Shown: in pieces, positions 47,567 to 55,662 of the stretch
Position numbering within the stretch: position 1 is the stretch's first letter
Layout of the letters: every line of letters starts with the position of its first letter
Assembly (NCBI GenBank): GCA_016932575.1
Contig: JAFGCO010000055.1
Span: 62,001-126,000 of the forward strand
Direction of reading: 5' to 3'
From: a bacterium
GTDB taxonomy: Bacteria; Zhuqueibacterota; QNDG01; JAFGCO01
Length of the DNA stretch: 64,000 nucleotides
Position numbers and translations under genes: made by a program
The notes under the pieces: generated by a model
The model's input: the letters and a program-made list of their open reading frames with translations, nothing else
Told to the model about the DNA's origin: nothing
Databases searched by the model: none

Positions 47567-47587
47567 ATGATTGCATAGTTCATAAAA

Positions 47588-48298
47588 ATGCATCGGAATG
47601 CCTTGCAAAAAGTGAATTATGGCGTACTTTATGTGGTCGGTACACCGATCGGAAATTTAGAAGATATTTCATTCCGGGCGATTCGAATTTTAAAAGATGT
47701 TGATTGGATTGCTGCTGAAGATACGAGAAGGACTCAGCAATTATTGAAACATTTTGGTATTCAGAATCGATTGGAGAGCTATCACGACCACAACAAAGAA
47801 ATAAAAGCACCGATTTTAATTCGGAGATTGATTTCAGGACAAGATATTGCCGTTGTTTCAGATGCAGGAACACCGGGAATTTCTGATCCGGCATATCGTC
47901 TGATCAGAGAGGCGTTATCGGAAAATATATCTGTTGTTCCCGTTCCGGGACCCACTGCGGCAATTGCGGCCGTTTCTGTTTCAGGGCTGCCAACAGATCG
48001 TTTTGTATTTGAAGGATTTATTCCGGTGAAAAAGGGAAGAAAAAGCCGGATTAAATCGATTAAAGATGAAAGCCGGACGCTTATTGTTTATGAATCACCC
48101 CACCGTCTTCTTAAGACGTTGAGGGATCTTCAAAGCGTTCTTGGGGATAGGCCTGTGGCGGTTTGCAGGGAGCTAACAAAGAAGTTTGAGGAAGTAATAC
48201 ACGGAACAATATCTGAAAGCATTGAAATTTTTTCTAACAGAAAAATACGCGGAGAGTTTGTATTGGTGATTCATGGTAAAACAGGAAAAAAAGCATGA
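47588..48298 (+). CDS. rsmI: 16S rRNA 2'-O-ribose C1402 methyltransferase RsmI
   Basis: 236 residues with the tetrapyrrole-methylase-like fold of RsmI: LYVVGTPIGNLEDISFRAIRILK, DVDWIAAEDTRRTQQLLKHFGI, VVSDAGTPGISDPAYRLI and VPGPTAAIAAVSVSGLP. It methylates the ribose of C1402 of 16S rRNA. Start ATG 47588 has no ribosome-binding site; a GTG at 47612 (VNYGVLYVVG) is a plausible alternative. It overlaps the next gene by 4 nt. Confidence 0.95.
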   Translation: MHRNALQKVNYGVLYVVGTPIGNLEDISFRAIRILKDVDWIAAEDTRRTQQLLKHFGIQNRLESYHDHNKEIKAPILIRRLISGQDIAVVSDAGTPGISDPAYRLIREALSENISVVPVPGPTAAIAAVSVSGLPTDRFVFEGFIPVKKGRKSRIKSIKDESRTLIVYESPHRLLKTLRDLQSVLGDRPVAVCRELTKKFEEVIHGTISESIEIFSNRKIRGEFVLVIHGKTGKKA

Positions 48299-48933
48299 AA
48301 AATTTTATGAGTGAAGCGGTGATTACAGATAAAGTGAAAAAGCAATATTATTCTATTGTAGATCCTCTGATCAATTTGTTTATACGCCTCAATGCCCACC
48401 CAAATATATTTACCATGATTGGGCTGGTTTTAAGTATAATTGCATCCGTTTTTGCGGGAATGGGTATTTTCAGAATCGCCGGATTATTTTTGTTAATTTC
48501 CGGAATGTGTGACAGCATTGATGGAACGATTGCAAGAAGGAGCGGACAGACAACAAAATTTGGGGCTTTATTGGATTCTACACTGGATCGGTATTCAGAG
48601 ATGTTTGTTTTCTTCGGACTCGCTTTTTACTTTATGAAAGACCATGCCTATCTTACATCAATGGCCTTGGCAATTGGCCTGGGTGGATCTTTAATGGTAA
48701 GTTACATCCGGGCGCGTGCCGAAGGTCTGGGATTTAAATGTTCTATTGGATTAATGCAGAGGGCTGAAAGAATTATACTGTTGGCCTTTGGCGCAATAAC
48801 AACAGAGACTGTTCTTATTATGTCCATCTGGATTATTGCCATTTTATCAAATGTAACAGCTATTCAGCGGGTTGCATTCATCTGGAAAATTGATCGGGGG
48901 AAACAAGATAAAGACAATGTGGTCTTTAAATGA
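48295..48933 (+). CDS. CDP-alcohol phosphatidyltransferase, probably phosphatidylinositol-phosphate synthase
   Basis: 212 residues, about six membrane helices. The catalytic signature DGxxARx8GxxxDxxxD is complete (residues in CDSIDGTIARRSG and KFGALLDSTLDRYSE). The family swaps CMP for an alcohol acceptor on CDP-diacylglycerol. Acceptor choice is not certain, but the inositol-3-phosphate synthase gene 0.4 kb downstream in the same run suggests that it makes phosphatidylinositol phosphate, as in Actinobacteria. PgsA-like glycerophosphate transfer is the alternative. Confidence 0.85.
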   Translation: MKNFMSEAVITDKVKKQYYSIVDPLINLFIRLNAHPNIFTMIGLVLSIIASVFAGMGIFRIAGLFLLISGMCDSIDGTIARRSGQTTKFGALLDSTLDRYSEMFVFFGLAFYFMKDHAYLTSMALAIGLGGSLMVSYIRARAEGLGFKCSIGLMQRAERIILLAFGAITTETVLIMSIWIIAILSNVTAIQRVAFIWKIDRGKQDKDNVVFK

Positions 48934-48946
48934 ACAGGATGATATT

Positions 48947-49300
48947 ATGTTGTTGGAAATATTAAAATCAAAAATTCACCGCGCAACAGTAACAGAAGCG
49001 AATATAAATTATATCGGTAGTATAACAATTGATGAGTCGATTATGGAATCCGTTGGATTACATGAGTTTGAAAAGGTTCATGTTTTTAATATTAACAACG
49101 GGACGCGTGCTGAGACGTATGTTATTAAAGGCAACAGGGGGAAAAGAGATATTATCCTGAACGGAGCACTTGCAAGGCTTGCTCAGGTTGGTGATCGTAT
49201 TATTATAGTCTCTTTTGGATTAGTAAATGAGACGGATATTAAGTTGCATCAAACAAAAATGGTTGTTCTGGATGAATACAATAATATTGTTCAACAATAA
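48947..49300 (+). CDS. panD: Aspartate 1-decarboxylase PanD
   Basis: 117 residues from ATG 48947, with AGGA upstream; the open frame begins earlier (48872) but overlaps the upstream gene. The Gly24-Ser25 autocleavage site (NINYIGSITID) that generates the pyruvoyl cofactor is present, with Tyr22 beside it, and the core (VHVFNINNGTRAETYVI, ILNGALARLAQVGDRIIIVSF) matches. It makes beta-alanine for pantothenate and CoA. Confidence 0.95.
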   Translation: MLLEILKSKIHRATVTEANINYIGSITIDESIMESVGLHEFEKVHVFNINNGTRAETYVIKGNRGKRDIILNGALARLAQVGDRIIIVSFGLVNETDIKLHQTKMVVLDEYNNIVQQ

Positions 49301-49334
49301 CATACTTAAAGAAGATATTTTCAGGAGGTAAAGA

Positions 49335-50651
49335 TTGATTCAAAAAGGAGCTGAAATCAAAGAGGCAAAAGGCCGTTTGGGTGTATTGGTTCCGGGCATG
49401 GGAGCAGTTGGAACAACTTTAATGGCAGGTGTGGAAATGATAAGAAAGGGATATTCAAAACCCTATGGATCTCTTACTCAGATGGGAACCATTCGATTGG
49501 GCAAACGAACAGAAGATAAAACACCCCTGATAAAAGAGTTTCTTCCTTTGGCGGATCTCAATGATATTATCTTTGGCGGTTGGGATATTTATGAAGACAA
49601 TGCATACGAAGCAGCGCTTACGGCGGGCGTATTGACCAAGGAGGACATAAACAAGGTAAAACCGTTTCTTGAATCTATTAAGCCAATGAAAGCCGTTTTT
49701 GATAAAAATTATGTAAAAAACCTGGACGGGCCGAATAAAAAATCCGGAAAGAACAAGATGGATCTGGCAGAACAGTTAATGGAAGATATGTCCAAGTTTA
49801 AAAATGAAAATCATCTGGACCGGGTTGTCCTCGTGTGGTGCGGAAGCACTGAGATATTTTTAGAATACAATCCGGTCTGGGAGACAGTCAGTTCTTTCGA
49901 ACGAGGTCTCGAAACAAACCACGAGGCCATTTCTTCCAGCATGATTTATGCGTACGCGGCAATTAAATCCGGGATCCCTTATGCTAATGGAGCTCCACAC
50001 ATGTGTAATGATATTCCTGCCTTGATCGAACTGGCCAAAGAGAATGAAGTTGCTATTGCCGGAAAGGATTTTAAAACCGGTCAGACCCTAATGAAAACAG
50101 TCATTGCACCAGGATTAAAGAGCCGTATGTTGGGTGTTAAGGGCTGGTTTTCGACAAACATCCTAGGAAATCGAGACGGATTGGTTCTTGACGAACCGCT
50201 TTCGTTCCGCTCAAAAGAGGTGACAAAATCCTCAGCATTGGAATGGATTTTCCAGCCTGATAAGTATCCGGAATTGTACGGCAACTTATATCACAAGGTC
50301 CGTATTAATTATTATCCCCCGATTGGAGACAACAAAGAGGCATGGGATAATATTGATATTTTTGGCTGGCTTGGATATACCATGCAGATTAAGATCGACT
50401 TTCAATGTCGGGATTCAATTCTTGCGGCCCCGGTGGCGCTTGATTTGGCACTGTTTATGGACCTTGCGCAGCGTGCTGGAATGAAAGGTGTTCAGGAATG
50501 GCTATCATTTTATTTCAAGAGTCCCATGTATGCTCCTGAGGTTTATCCGGAGCACGATATTTTTATTCAGTTGATGAAGCTAAAGAATACACTTCGGTAT
50601 CTTAAAGGCGAGGAATTAATTACTCATTTGGGTCTTGAATATTATGACTGA
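49335..50651 (+). CDS. ino1: Inositol-3-phosphate synthase
   Basis: 438 residues starting at TTG 49335, with AGGAGG 6 nt upstream. The NAD-binding glycine-rich loop (LVPGMGAVGTTLMAG), the region VVLVWCGSTEIFLEYN, GIPYANGAPHMC and GKDFKTGQTLMKTVIAPGLKSR with active-site lysines, and GWFSTNILGNRDG match the myo-inositol-1-phosphate synthase family. It converts glucose 6-phosphate to inositol 3-phosphate. It lies 34 bp after panD and belongs to the rsmI run. Confidence 0.94.
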   Translation: MIQKGAEIKEAKGRLGVLVPGMGAVGTTLMAGVEMIRKGYSKPYGSLTQMGTIRLGKRTEDKTPLIKEFLPLADLNDIIFGGWDIYEDNAYEAALTAGVLTKEDINKVKPFLESIKPMKAVFDKNYVKNLDGPNKKSGKNKMDLAEQLMEDMSKFKNENHLDRVVLVWCGSTEIFLEYNPVWETVSSFERGLETNHEAISSSMIYAYAAIKSGIPYANGAPHMCNDIPALIELAKENEVAIAGKDFKTGQTLMKTVIAPGLKSRMLGVKGWFSTNILGNRDGLVLDEPLSFRSKEVTKSSALEWIFQPDKYPELYGNLYHKVRINYYPPIGDNKEAWDNIDIFGWLGYTMQIKIDFQCRDSILAAPVALDLALFMDLAQRAGMKGVQEWLSFYFKSPMYAPEVYPEHDIFIQLMKLKNTLRYLKGEELITHLGLEYYD

Positions 50652-50715
50652 ACTGACTGATTGGATTGCACAAAAGGATAAAAGTTTTGTCATAAAAAAA
50701 TTGAGGATGTAACCC

Positions 50716-52353
50716 ATGTCTGCAATCAAGAAAAATTGGATAGGTATCGGCATGATCATGTCGGTGTTTACGCTGGTTCTTGTCAAAATTTATGCGAATG
50801 ATATTTTTTCGGAAATTAACAGAACGTTTCCCATTCTTAAGGAGGTATATAAGGAGGTTATTGTCAGGTACGTAGATGACATTGATACTGAAAGATATCT
50901 AAAGGCAAGCATTGAAGGTATGTTGGGCACTCTGGATCCCTATTCTTCCTATATTGAGAATGAAGATAAAGAGCAGCTTCAGATTCTCACAGATGGAAAA
51001 TATGAGGGTGTGGGTATGGGGCTGAGTATCAGAAACGGTCAAGTGACGGTTAATGATCCGCCGTTTTTAGGAACACCGGCTGCACGCGCAGGCCTGCGTG
51101 AAGGGGATGTCATCATTAAAGTCGATGGTGAGGCGACAAAAGGATTAAGCCTGAATGAAACCGTCCATAAGATACGCGGACCGGCTGGTTCTCCGGTCAC
51201 TTTGACAGTCATGCGTAATGGCCAGGATGAACCATTGGATTTCACCCTGATTCGGGAGAAGATTAATATTGACGATGTGCGTTTTGCCGGAATCATAGAC
51301 GATAAAATCGGTTATATTCGTCTTACACGGTTTTCCAAAAATGCTGCATTGGAAGTTCGGGAAAAGATACAGGAGTTTAACCAGAAAGGTATCAATGGCT
51401 TAATTCTTGATCTACGATCGAACCCGGGAGGCATGCTTGATGCTGCAGTACAAGTCTCGGATATTTTCCTGCCCAAGGAATCCGTGATTGTATCGACACA
51501 GGGACGTATCAAATCTTCGAATCAGACGTTCAAGTCCCGCTGGGATCCTCTCTATAATGGAGAGCATTTGGTGGTCCTGGTGAATCGAAGCAGCGCATCC
51601 GCGTCGGAGATTGTCGCGGGAGCCGTTCAGGATCATGACAGGGGGATTGTGATAGGAGATACCACATTTGGTAAGGGATTGGTACAGACCGTGGTTCCCT
51701 TGACACCCGTTTCTGCGCTTAAAATAACGACAGCCAAATATTATACACCCAGCGGTCGCTGCATTCAGCGTCATGACTATTCCACATGGGCAGACACAGT
51801 GAGCACGGATGAGGAAATAACGTATTACACAGATAATGGCAGACCTGTTTTTGGAGGCGGAGGCATCATTCCTGATATTGTTGTTGAGCCTGAACAGGTG
51901 AATGATTTGGTTTGGGATCTTCAAAGGAAATCCCATTATTTTAATTTTGCCGTGGAATATACCAATGCACACACTGATCTGGATTCAAATATTCAGGTCG
52001 ACGATAAAATGATGAATGAATTTGAAGATTATTTGAAAGGAAAAGAATATTCATTTCAGCATCCTATTGAAAAAGAATTGTCGGCTCTGAAAAAGGAAGC
52101 ACTGAAGGAAGGGTATGATCCGTCTATTCTTTTGGATATCGAGGATCTGCAAAAATCTTTGAAGCGCGCAAAGGATGATATATTTCAAAGCAGCGTAAAA
52201 GATATAAAGCGAATATTAAAACGTGAAGTGGCATCTAAAGCATTTGGAACGGAATTGGAATCCAGAATCGGACTTCTTGATGACCGGGTTGTGCAAAGAG
52301 CAATTACATTGATTAAAGATCCAACATTTTATGCAAATATATTAAATGAATAA
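50716..52353 (+). CDS. S41 family carboxy-terminal processing protease
   Basis: 545 residues with one N-terminal membrane or signal helix (about 8-28). A PDZ domain (about 85-165: GLSIRNGQVTVNDPPFLGTPAARAGLREGDVIIKVDG) precedes the S41 catalytic core (about 190-375). Candidate catalytic Ser295 sits in SSASASEIVAGA and Lys in FGKGLVQT. The C-terminal helical part (about 420-545) fits the CtpA/Prc group. Such proteases trim periplasmic or envelope proteins. It lies 64 bp after ino1. Confidence 0.9.
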   Translation: MSAIKKNWIGIGMIMSVFTLVLVKIYANDIFSEINRTFPILKEVYKEVIVRYVDDIDTERYLKASIEGMLGTLDPYSSYIENEDKEQLQILTDGKYEGVGMGLSIRNGQVTVNDPPFLGTPAARAGLREGDVIIKVDGEATKGLSLNETVHKIRGPAGSPVTLTVMRNGQDEPLDFTLIREKINIDDVRFAGIIDDKIGYIRLTRFSKNAALEVREKIQEFNQKGINGLILDLRSNPGGMLDAAVQVSDIFLPKESVIVSTQGRIKSSNQTFKSRWDPLYNGEHLVVLVNRSSASASEIVAGAVQDHDRGIVIGDTTFGKGLVQTVVPLTPVSALKITTAKYYTPSGRCIQRHDYSTWADTVSTDEEITYYTDNGRPVFGGGGIIPDIVVEPEQVNDLVWDLQRKSHYFNFAVEYTNAHTDLDSNIQVDDKMMNEFEDYLKGKEYSFQHPIEKELSALKKEALKEGYDPSILLDIEDLQKSLKRAKDDIFQSSVKDIKRILKREVASKAFGTELESRIGLLDDRVVQRAITLIKDPTFYANILNE

Positions 52354-52362
52354 TGGTTTTCT

Positions 52363-52388
52363 TTTTCAGTCTGGTTGCCGACTGAAAA
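52363..52388. terminator. Hairpin after the S41 protease gene
   Basis: TTTTCAGTC (52363-52371) and GACTGAAAA (52380-52388) give a 9-bp stem with an 8-nt loop and A/T-rich flanks. It lies 9 bp after the protease stop and could terminate in either direction, but the U-tract is poor. Confidence 0.5.
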
Positions 52389-52433
52389 TTTGTGATTTAA
52401 AAAAAATTTAATTTTATCCTTGGAGGTTTATTT

Positions 52434-55154
52434 ATGGCGAAGAAATTTGTGTACCTTTTCGGAGGCGGCAAGGCCGAAGGCAAGGCGGACATGAAAAATC
52501 TATTGGGAGGCAAAGGCGCTAATCTGGCGGAAATGAATCGAATCGGTGTCCCTGTTCCTGCGGGATTTACCATTACGACCGAAGCCTGTATTCAGTATTA
52601 TGAAATGGGCAAAGAAAAAATGTTTGAAATTCTGGATGGAGATGTTATACAGGGGATTTCAGAAATCGAAAAAATGATGAAAAAGAAATTTGGTGATACT
52701 GAAAATCCACTTCTGGTTTCCGTACGATCAGGAGCCAGGGTTTCCATGCCGGGTATGATGGATACGGTATTGAATTTGGGTTTGAATGATGAAACAGTTC
52801 AGGGACTGGCGAAAAAATCAGGAAGTGAACGGTTTGCGTGGGATTCTTATCGCAGGTTTGTACAGATGTACGGCGATGTAGTATTGGGTATGAAGCCCGA
52901 ATCAAAAGAAGATATTGATCCCTTTGAAGAAATTATTGAGAATATGAAAGGAAGAAAGGGAATCGTAAATGATACAGAGCTGACCAGGGACGATCTTCAA
53001 GGATTGGTATCTGAATTTAAAAATGCAGTAAAACGCGTAACAGGACATGATTTTCCGACAGATCCATGGGAACAGCTCTGGGGTGCCATTGGAGCTGTGT
53101 TTGGGTCATGGAATAATGACCGTGCCATTGTGTACAGAAAAATTAACGGCATTCCCGGCGATTGGGGCACAGCGGTGAATGTTCAGGCGATGGTATTTGG
53201 AAACATGGGAGAAACATCAGCCACGGGTGTGGCCTTTACCCGCGATGCGGCTACAGGGGAAGATCTGTTTAATGGAGAATATCTGATTAATGCGCAGGGG
53301 GAAGATGTTGTGGCCGGTGTAAGGACACCGCAACAAATTACGCTGGAAGGATCCAGGCGGTGGGCCAAACTTGCCGGTGTATCCGAAGAAGAACGAAAGT
53401 CCGATTTTCCCTCTCTTGAAGAAGCAATGCCAGAAGTGTATCAGCAATTATGCGAAGTCGAAACCAAGCTGGAGGCACATTATAAAGATATGCAGGATCT
53501 GGAGTTCACCATTGAGGATGGCAGACTATGGCTGCTTCAGACCCGGACAGGAAAGCGAACGGGTTCCGCCATGGTGAAAATTGCCATTGATATGTTGAAA
53601 CAAAACCTGATCGATGAAAAAACAGCCGTCCTGAGAATAGAGCCCAATCGGCTGGATGAGCTGCTTCACCCCATTTTCGAGCCGAAGGCCTATCAAAAAG
53701 CCAAGGTGATCGGCAAGGGACTTCCTGCTTCTCCAGGCGCAGCTACCGGGCGGGTGGTCTTTTTTGCGGATGAGGCTGTCGAATGGAAAGAAAAAGGCGA
53801 AGAAGTTATTCTTGTTCGTATCGAAACATCACCTGAAGATCTTGCAGGAATGGATGCAGCCAATGGTATCCTGACAGCGCGGGGCGGTATGACAAGCCAT
53901 GCTGCCGTGGTTGCACGTGGTATGGGCAAGTGCTGTGTATCCGGAGCCGGCAAAGTAAAGATCAATTACAAATCGCGCCAATTTGAAGCGGAAGGGAAAA
54001 TATATAAAGAGGGTGACTGGATTTCTTTGAACGGTACCTCCGGGGAGGTACTGGAAGGACAGATTGATACTCAGGAACCCGAGCTGGCCGGCGAGTTTAA
54101 AGAACTGATGAATCTTTGCGATAAGCACACCCGAATGCATGTCCGGACAAATGCCGACACGCCACATGATTCGAAAGTCGCGCGTGAATTCGGTGCTGTG
54201 GGCATCGGATTATGTCGGACAGAACATATGTTTTTCGAAGGTGATAGGATCAAAGCCGTACGGGAAATGATTCTGGCCAAGGATGAAACCGGAAGGCGTA
54301 AGGCCCTGGAAAAATTGTTGCCTATGCAACGGGGTGATTTTGAAGGCATCTTTGAAGCGATGAATGGCCTGCCGGTGACGATCCGTCTTTTAGATCCGCC
54401 ACTTCATGAGTTTGTACCCCATGAAGAAGAGAATCAAAAAGAAATGGCCAAAGAAATGAATATTTCTCTGGAAGATGTCAAAGCGACTGTTGTGGATTTA
54501 TCCGAATTCAATCCTATGCTTGGACATCGCGGATGCCGTCTCGGCAATACCTACCCGGAGATTACGGAAATGCAGGCGCGTGCAATTATCGAAGCCGCCT
54601 TGAGCTGTAAAGCAAAGGGCATTGATGCCAGGCCTGAAATCATGGTTCCATTGATCGGTACCAAAGCTGAGCTGGATATGCAGACGGAAATCATAAAAGA
54701 CACAGCAGAGAAAGTGTTCGAAGAAAAGGGCAACAAGATAGATTTTATGATCGGGACCATGATTGAAATCCCCAGAGCAGCACTCACTGCAGATAAAATT
54801 GCAGAGACCGCCGAATTTTTTAGTTTCGGAACCAACGATCTGACCCAGATGACCTTTGGTTATTCACGTGATGATGCTGGTAAGTTTCTGCCTGTCTACA
54901 TTGATAAAAAACTCCTTAAGGTTGATCCGTTTCAGGTGCTTGACCAGGAAGGTGTTGGGCAATTGGTAGAAATGGGAACAAAGCGTGGACGTTCCACCCG
55001 ACCTGATTTGAAGGTTGGGATTTGTGGTGAACACGGCGGAGAGCCGGCATCTGTTAAATTTTGCCATCAGGTTGGCATGAATTATGTCAGTTGTTCACCA
55101 TTTCGCGTGCCTATTGCCCGGGTCGCTGCGGCTCAGGCGGCAATAGAAGAATAA
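52434..55154 (+). CDS. ppdK: Pyruvate, phosphate dikinase
   Basis: 906 residues, slightly longer than the usual 870-890. The nucleotide-binding N-domain (GGKGANLAEMNRIGVPVPAGFTI, VRSGARVSMPGMMDTVLNLG), the phosphohistidine domain with catalytic His489 in GGMTSHAAVVARGMGK, and the C-terminal PEP/pyruvate barrel (SFGTNDLTQMTFGYSRDD, GICGEHGGEP with Cys864) are all intact. It interconverts pyruvate, ATP and Pi with PEP, AMP and PPi. The start has GGAGG about 8 nt upstream. It is followed by a strong terminator. Confidence 0.97.
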   Translation: MAKKFVYLFGGGKAEGKADMKNLLGGKGANLAEMNRIGVPVPAGFTITTEACIQYYEMGKEKMFEILDGDVIQGISEIEKMMKKKFGDTENPLLVSVRSGARVSMPGMMDTVLNLGLNDETVQGLAKKSGSERFAWDSYRRFVQMYGDVVLGMKPESKEDIDPFEEIIENMKGRKGIVNDTELTRDDLQGLVSEFKNAVKRVTGHDFPTDPWEQLWGAIGAVFGSWNNDRAIVYRKINGIPGDWGTAVNVQAMVFGNMGETSATGVAFTRDAATGEDLFNGEYLINAQGEDVVAGVRTPQQITLEGSRRWAKLAGVSEEERKSDFPSLEEAMPEVYQQLCEVETKLEAHYKDMQDLEFTIEDGRLWLLQTRTGKRTGSAMVKIAIDMLKQNLIDEKTAVLRIEPNRLDELLHPIFEPKAYQKAKVIGKGLPASPGAATGRVVFFADEAVEWKEKGEEVILVRIETSPEDLAGMDAANGILTARGGMTSHAAVVARGMGKCCVSGAGKVKINYKSRQFEAEGKIYKEGDWISLNGTSGEVLEGQIDTQEPELAGEFKELMNLCDKHTRMHVRTNADTPHDSKVAREFGAVGIGLCRTEHMFFEGDRIKAVREMILAKDETGRRKALEKLLPMQRGDFEGIFEAMNGLPVTIRLLDPPLHEFVPHEEENQKEMAKEMNISLEDVKATVVDLSEFNPMLGHRGCRLGNTYPEITEMQARAIIEAALSCKAKGIDARPEIMVPLIGTKAELDMQTEIIKDTAEKVFEEKGNKIDFMIGTMIEIPRAALTADKIAETAEFFSFGTNDLTQMTFGYSRDDAGKFLPVYIDKKLLKVDPFQVLDQEGVGQLVEMGTKRGRSTRPDLKVGICGEHGGEPASVKFCHQVGMNYVSCSPFRVPIARVAAAQAAIEE

Positions 55155-55214
55155 GGATAGACTGTATGGATTAACATTGAATGCATTTTTTATTTTCTCA
55201 TAAGAAAACTATTG

Positions 55215-55250
55215 AGCCCCCGGAGAATAAAGGCCGGGGGCTTTTTTTAA
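55215..55250 (+). terminator. Rho-independent terminator after ppdK
   Basis: A 9-bp stem AGCCCCCGG/CCGGGGGCT (55215-55223 with 55234-55242), loop 10 nt, followed by TTTTTTT. The stop of ppdK is about 60 bp upstream. Confidence 0.92.
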
Positions 55251-55427
55251 TTTCGAATATTTAAAAATTTTCGTTTATTTAAAATGATGGGCGCTTGTTA
55301 CCGATGATTTTTTTTAAATACCATTGAAGGAATCATATTCGATTATTTTATCATTTTTTTTACGAAATCATGGCTTTTTCAATATGAAAAAAAACCAAAA
55401 TTATCCTGAAAATTCTTGAAATTTTCC

Positions 55428-55455
55428 TTGACATTATAAAGGTTTTTGATATATT
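55428..55455 (+). promoter_or_regulatory. Putative dnaA promoter
   Basis: A consensus TTGACA (55428-55433), a 16-bp spacer and TATATT (55450-55455). The predicted start near 55462 lies just ahead of two DnaA-like boxes. Confidence 0.72.
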
Positions 55456-55484
55456 GAGAGAGCCAAAAACGGAAAAACAGACCA

Positions 55485-55504
55485 TGTGGACAAGTTGTGT
55501 ATAA
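55485..55504 (+). promoter_or_regulatory. Two DnaA-like boxes in the dnaA leader
   Basis: TGTGGACAA (55485-55493, 8/9) and TGTGTATAA (55496-55504, fits TTWTNCACA on the opposite strand). A third, perfect TGTGGATAA is at 55674-55682, inside codons 4-7 of dnaA. Position just after the promoter suggests DnaA autoregulation; a second origin sub-region is the alternative. Confidence 0.6.
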
Positions 55505-55662
55505 GTTCGAAAACAAGTTTTATCATGTGATTTCTCTTTGAAATATAATAAGATAGTCCGGTTTTTTCAAAAAATATCTCTTTTTCTATCTTCTTAAATT
55601 TTAAGGAATTGTGTCTTCAGGGGGGGCAATTTTATTGTGAGATTTATTGATAGGAGTGCCTC

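Larger units (their letters stand above)
55155..55662. other. Gene-free region upstream of dnaA
   Basis: 508 bp: the ppdK terminator, an AT-rich stretch (55250-55430), the dnaA promoter, DnaA-like boxes at 55485-55493 and 55496-55504, and a pyrimidine-rich stretch near 55570-55600. No gene. Confidence 0.7.

Noticed and set aside
47588-47612. Calling the rsmI start at GTG 47612 with certainty
   Set aside because: The family fits either start; neither has a ribosome-binding site, so the longer ATG form was kept.
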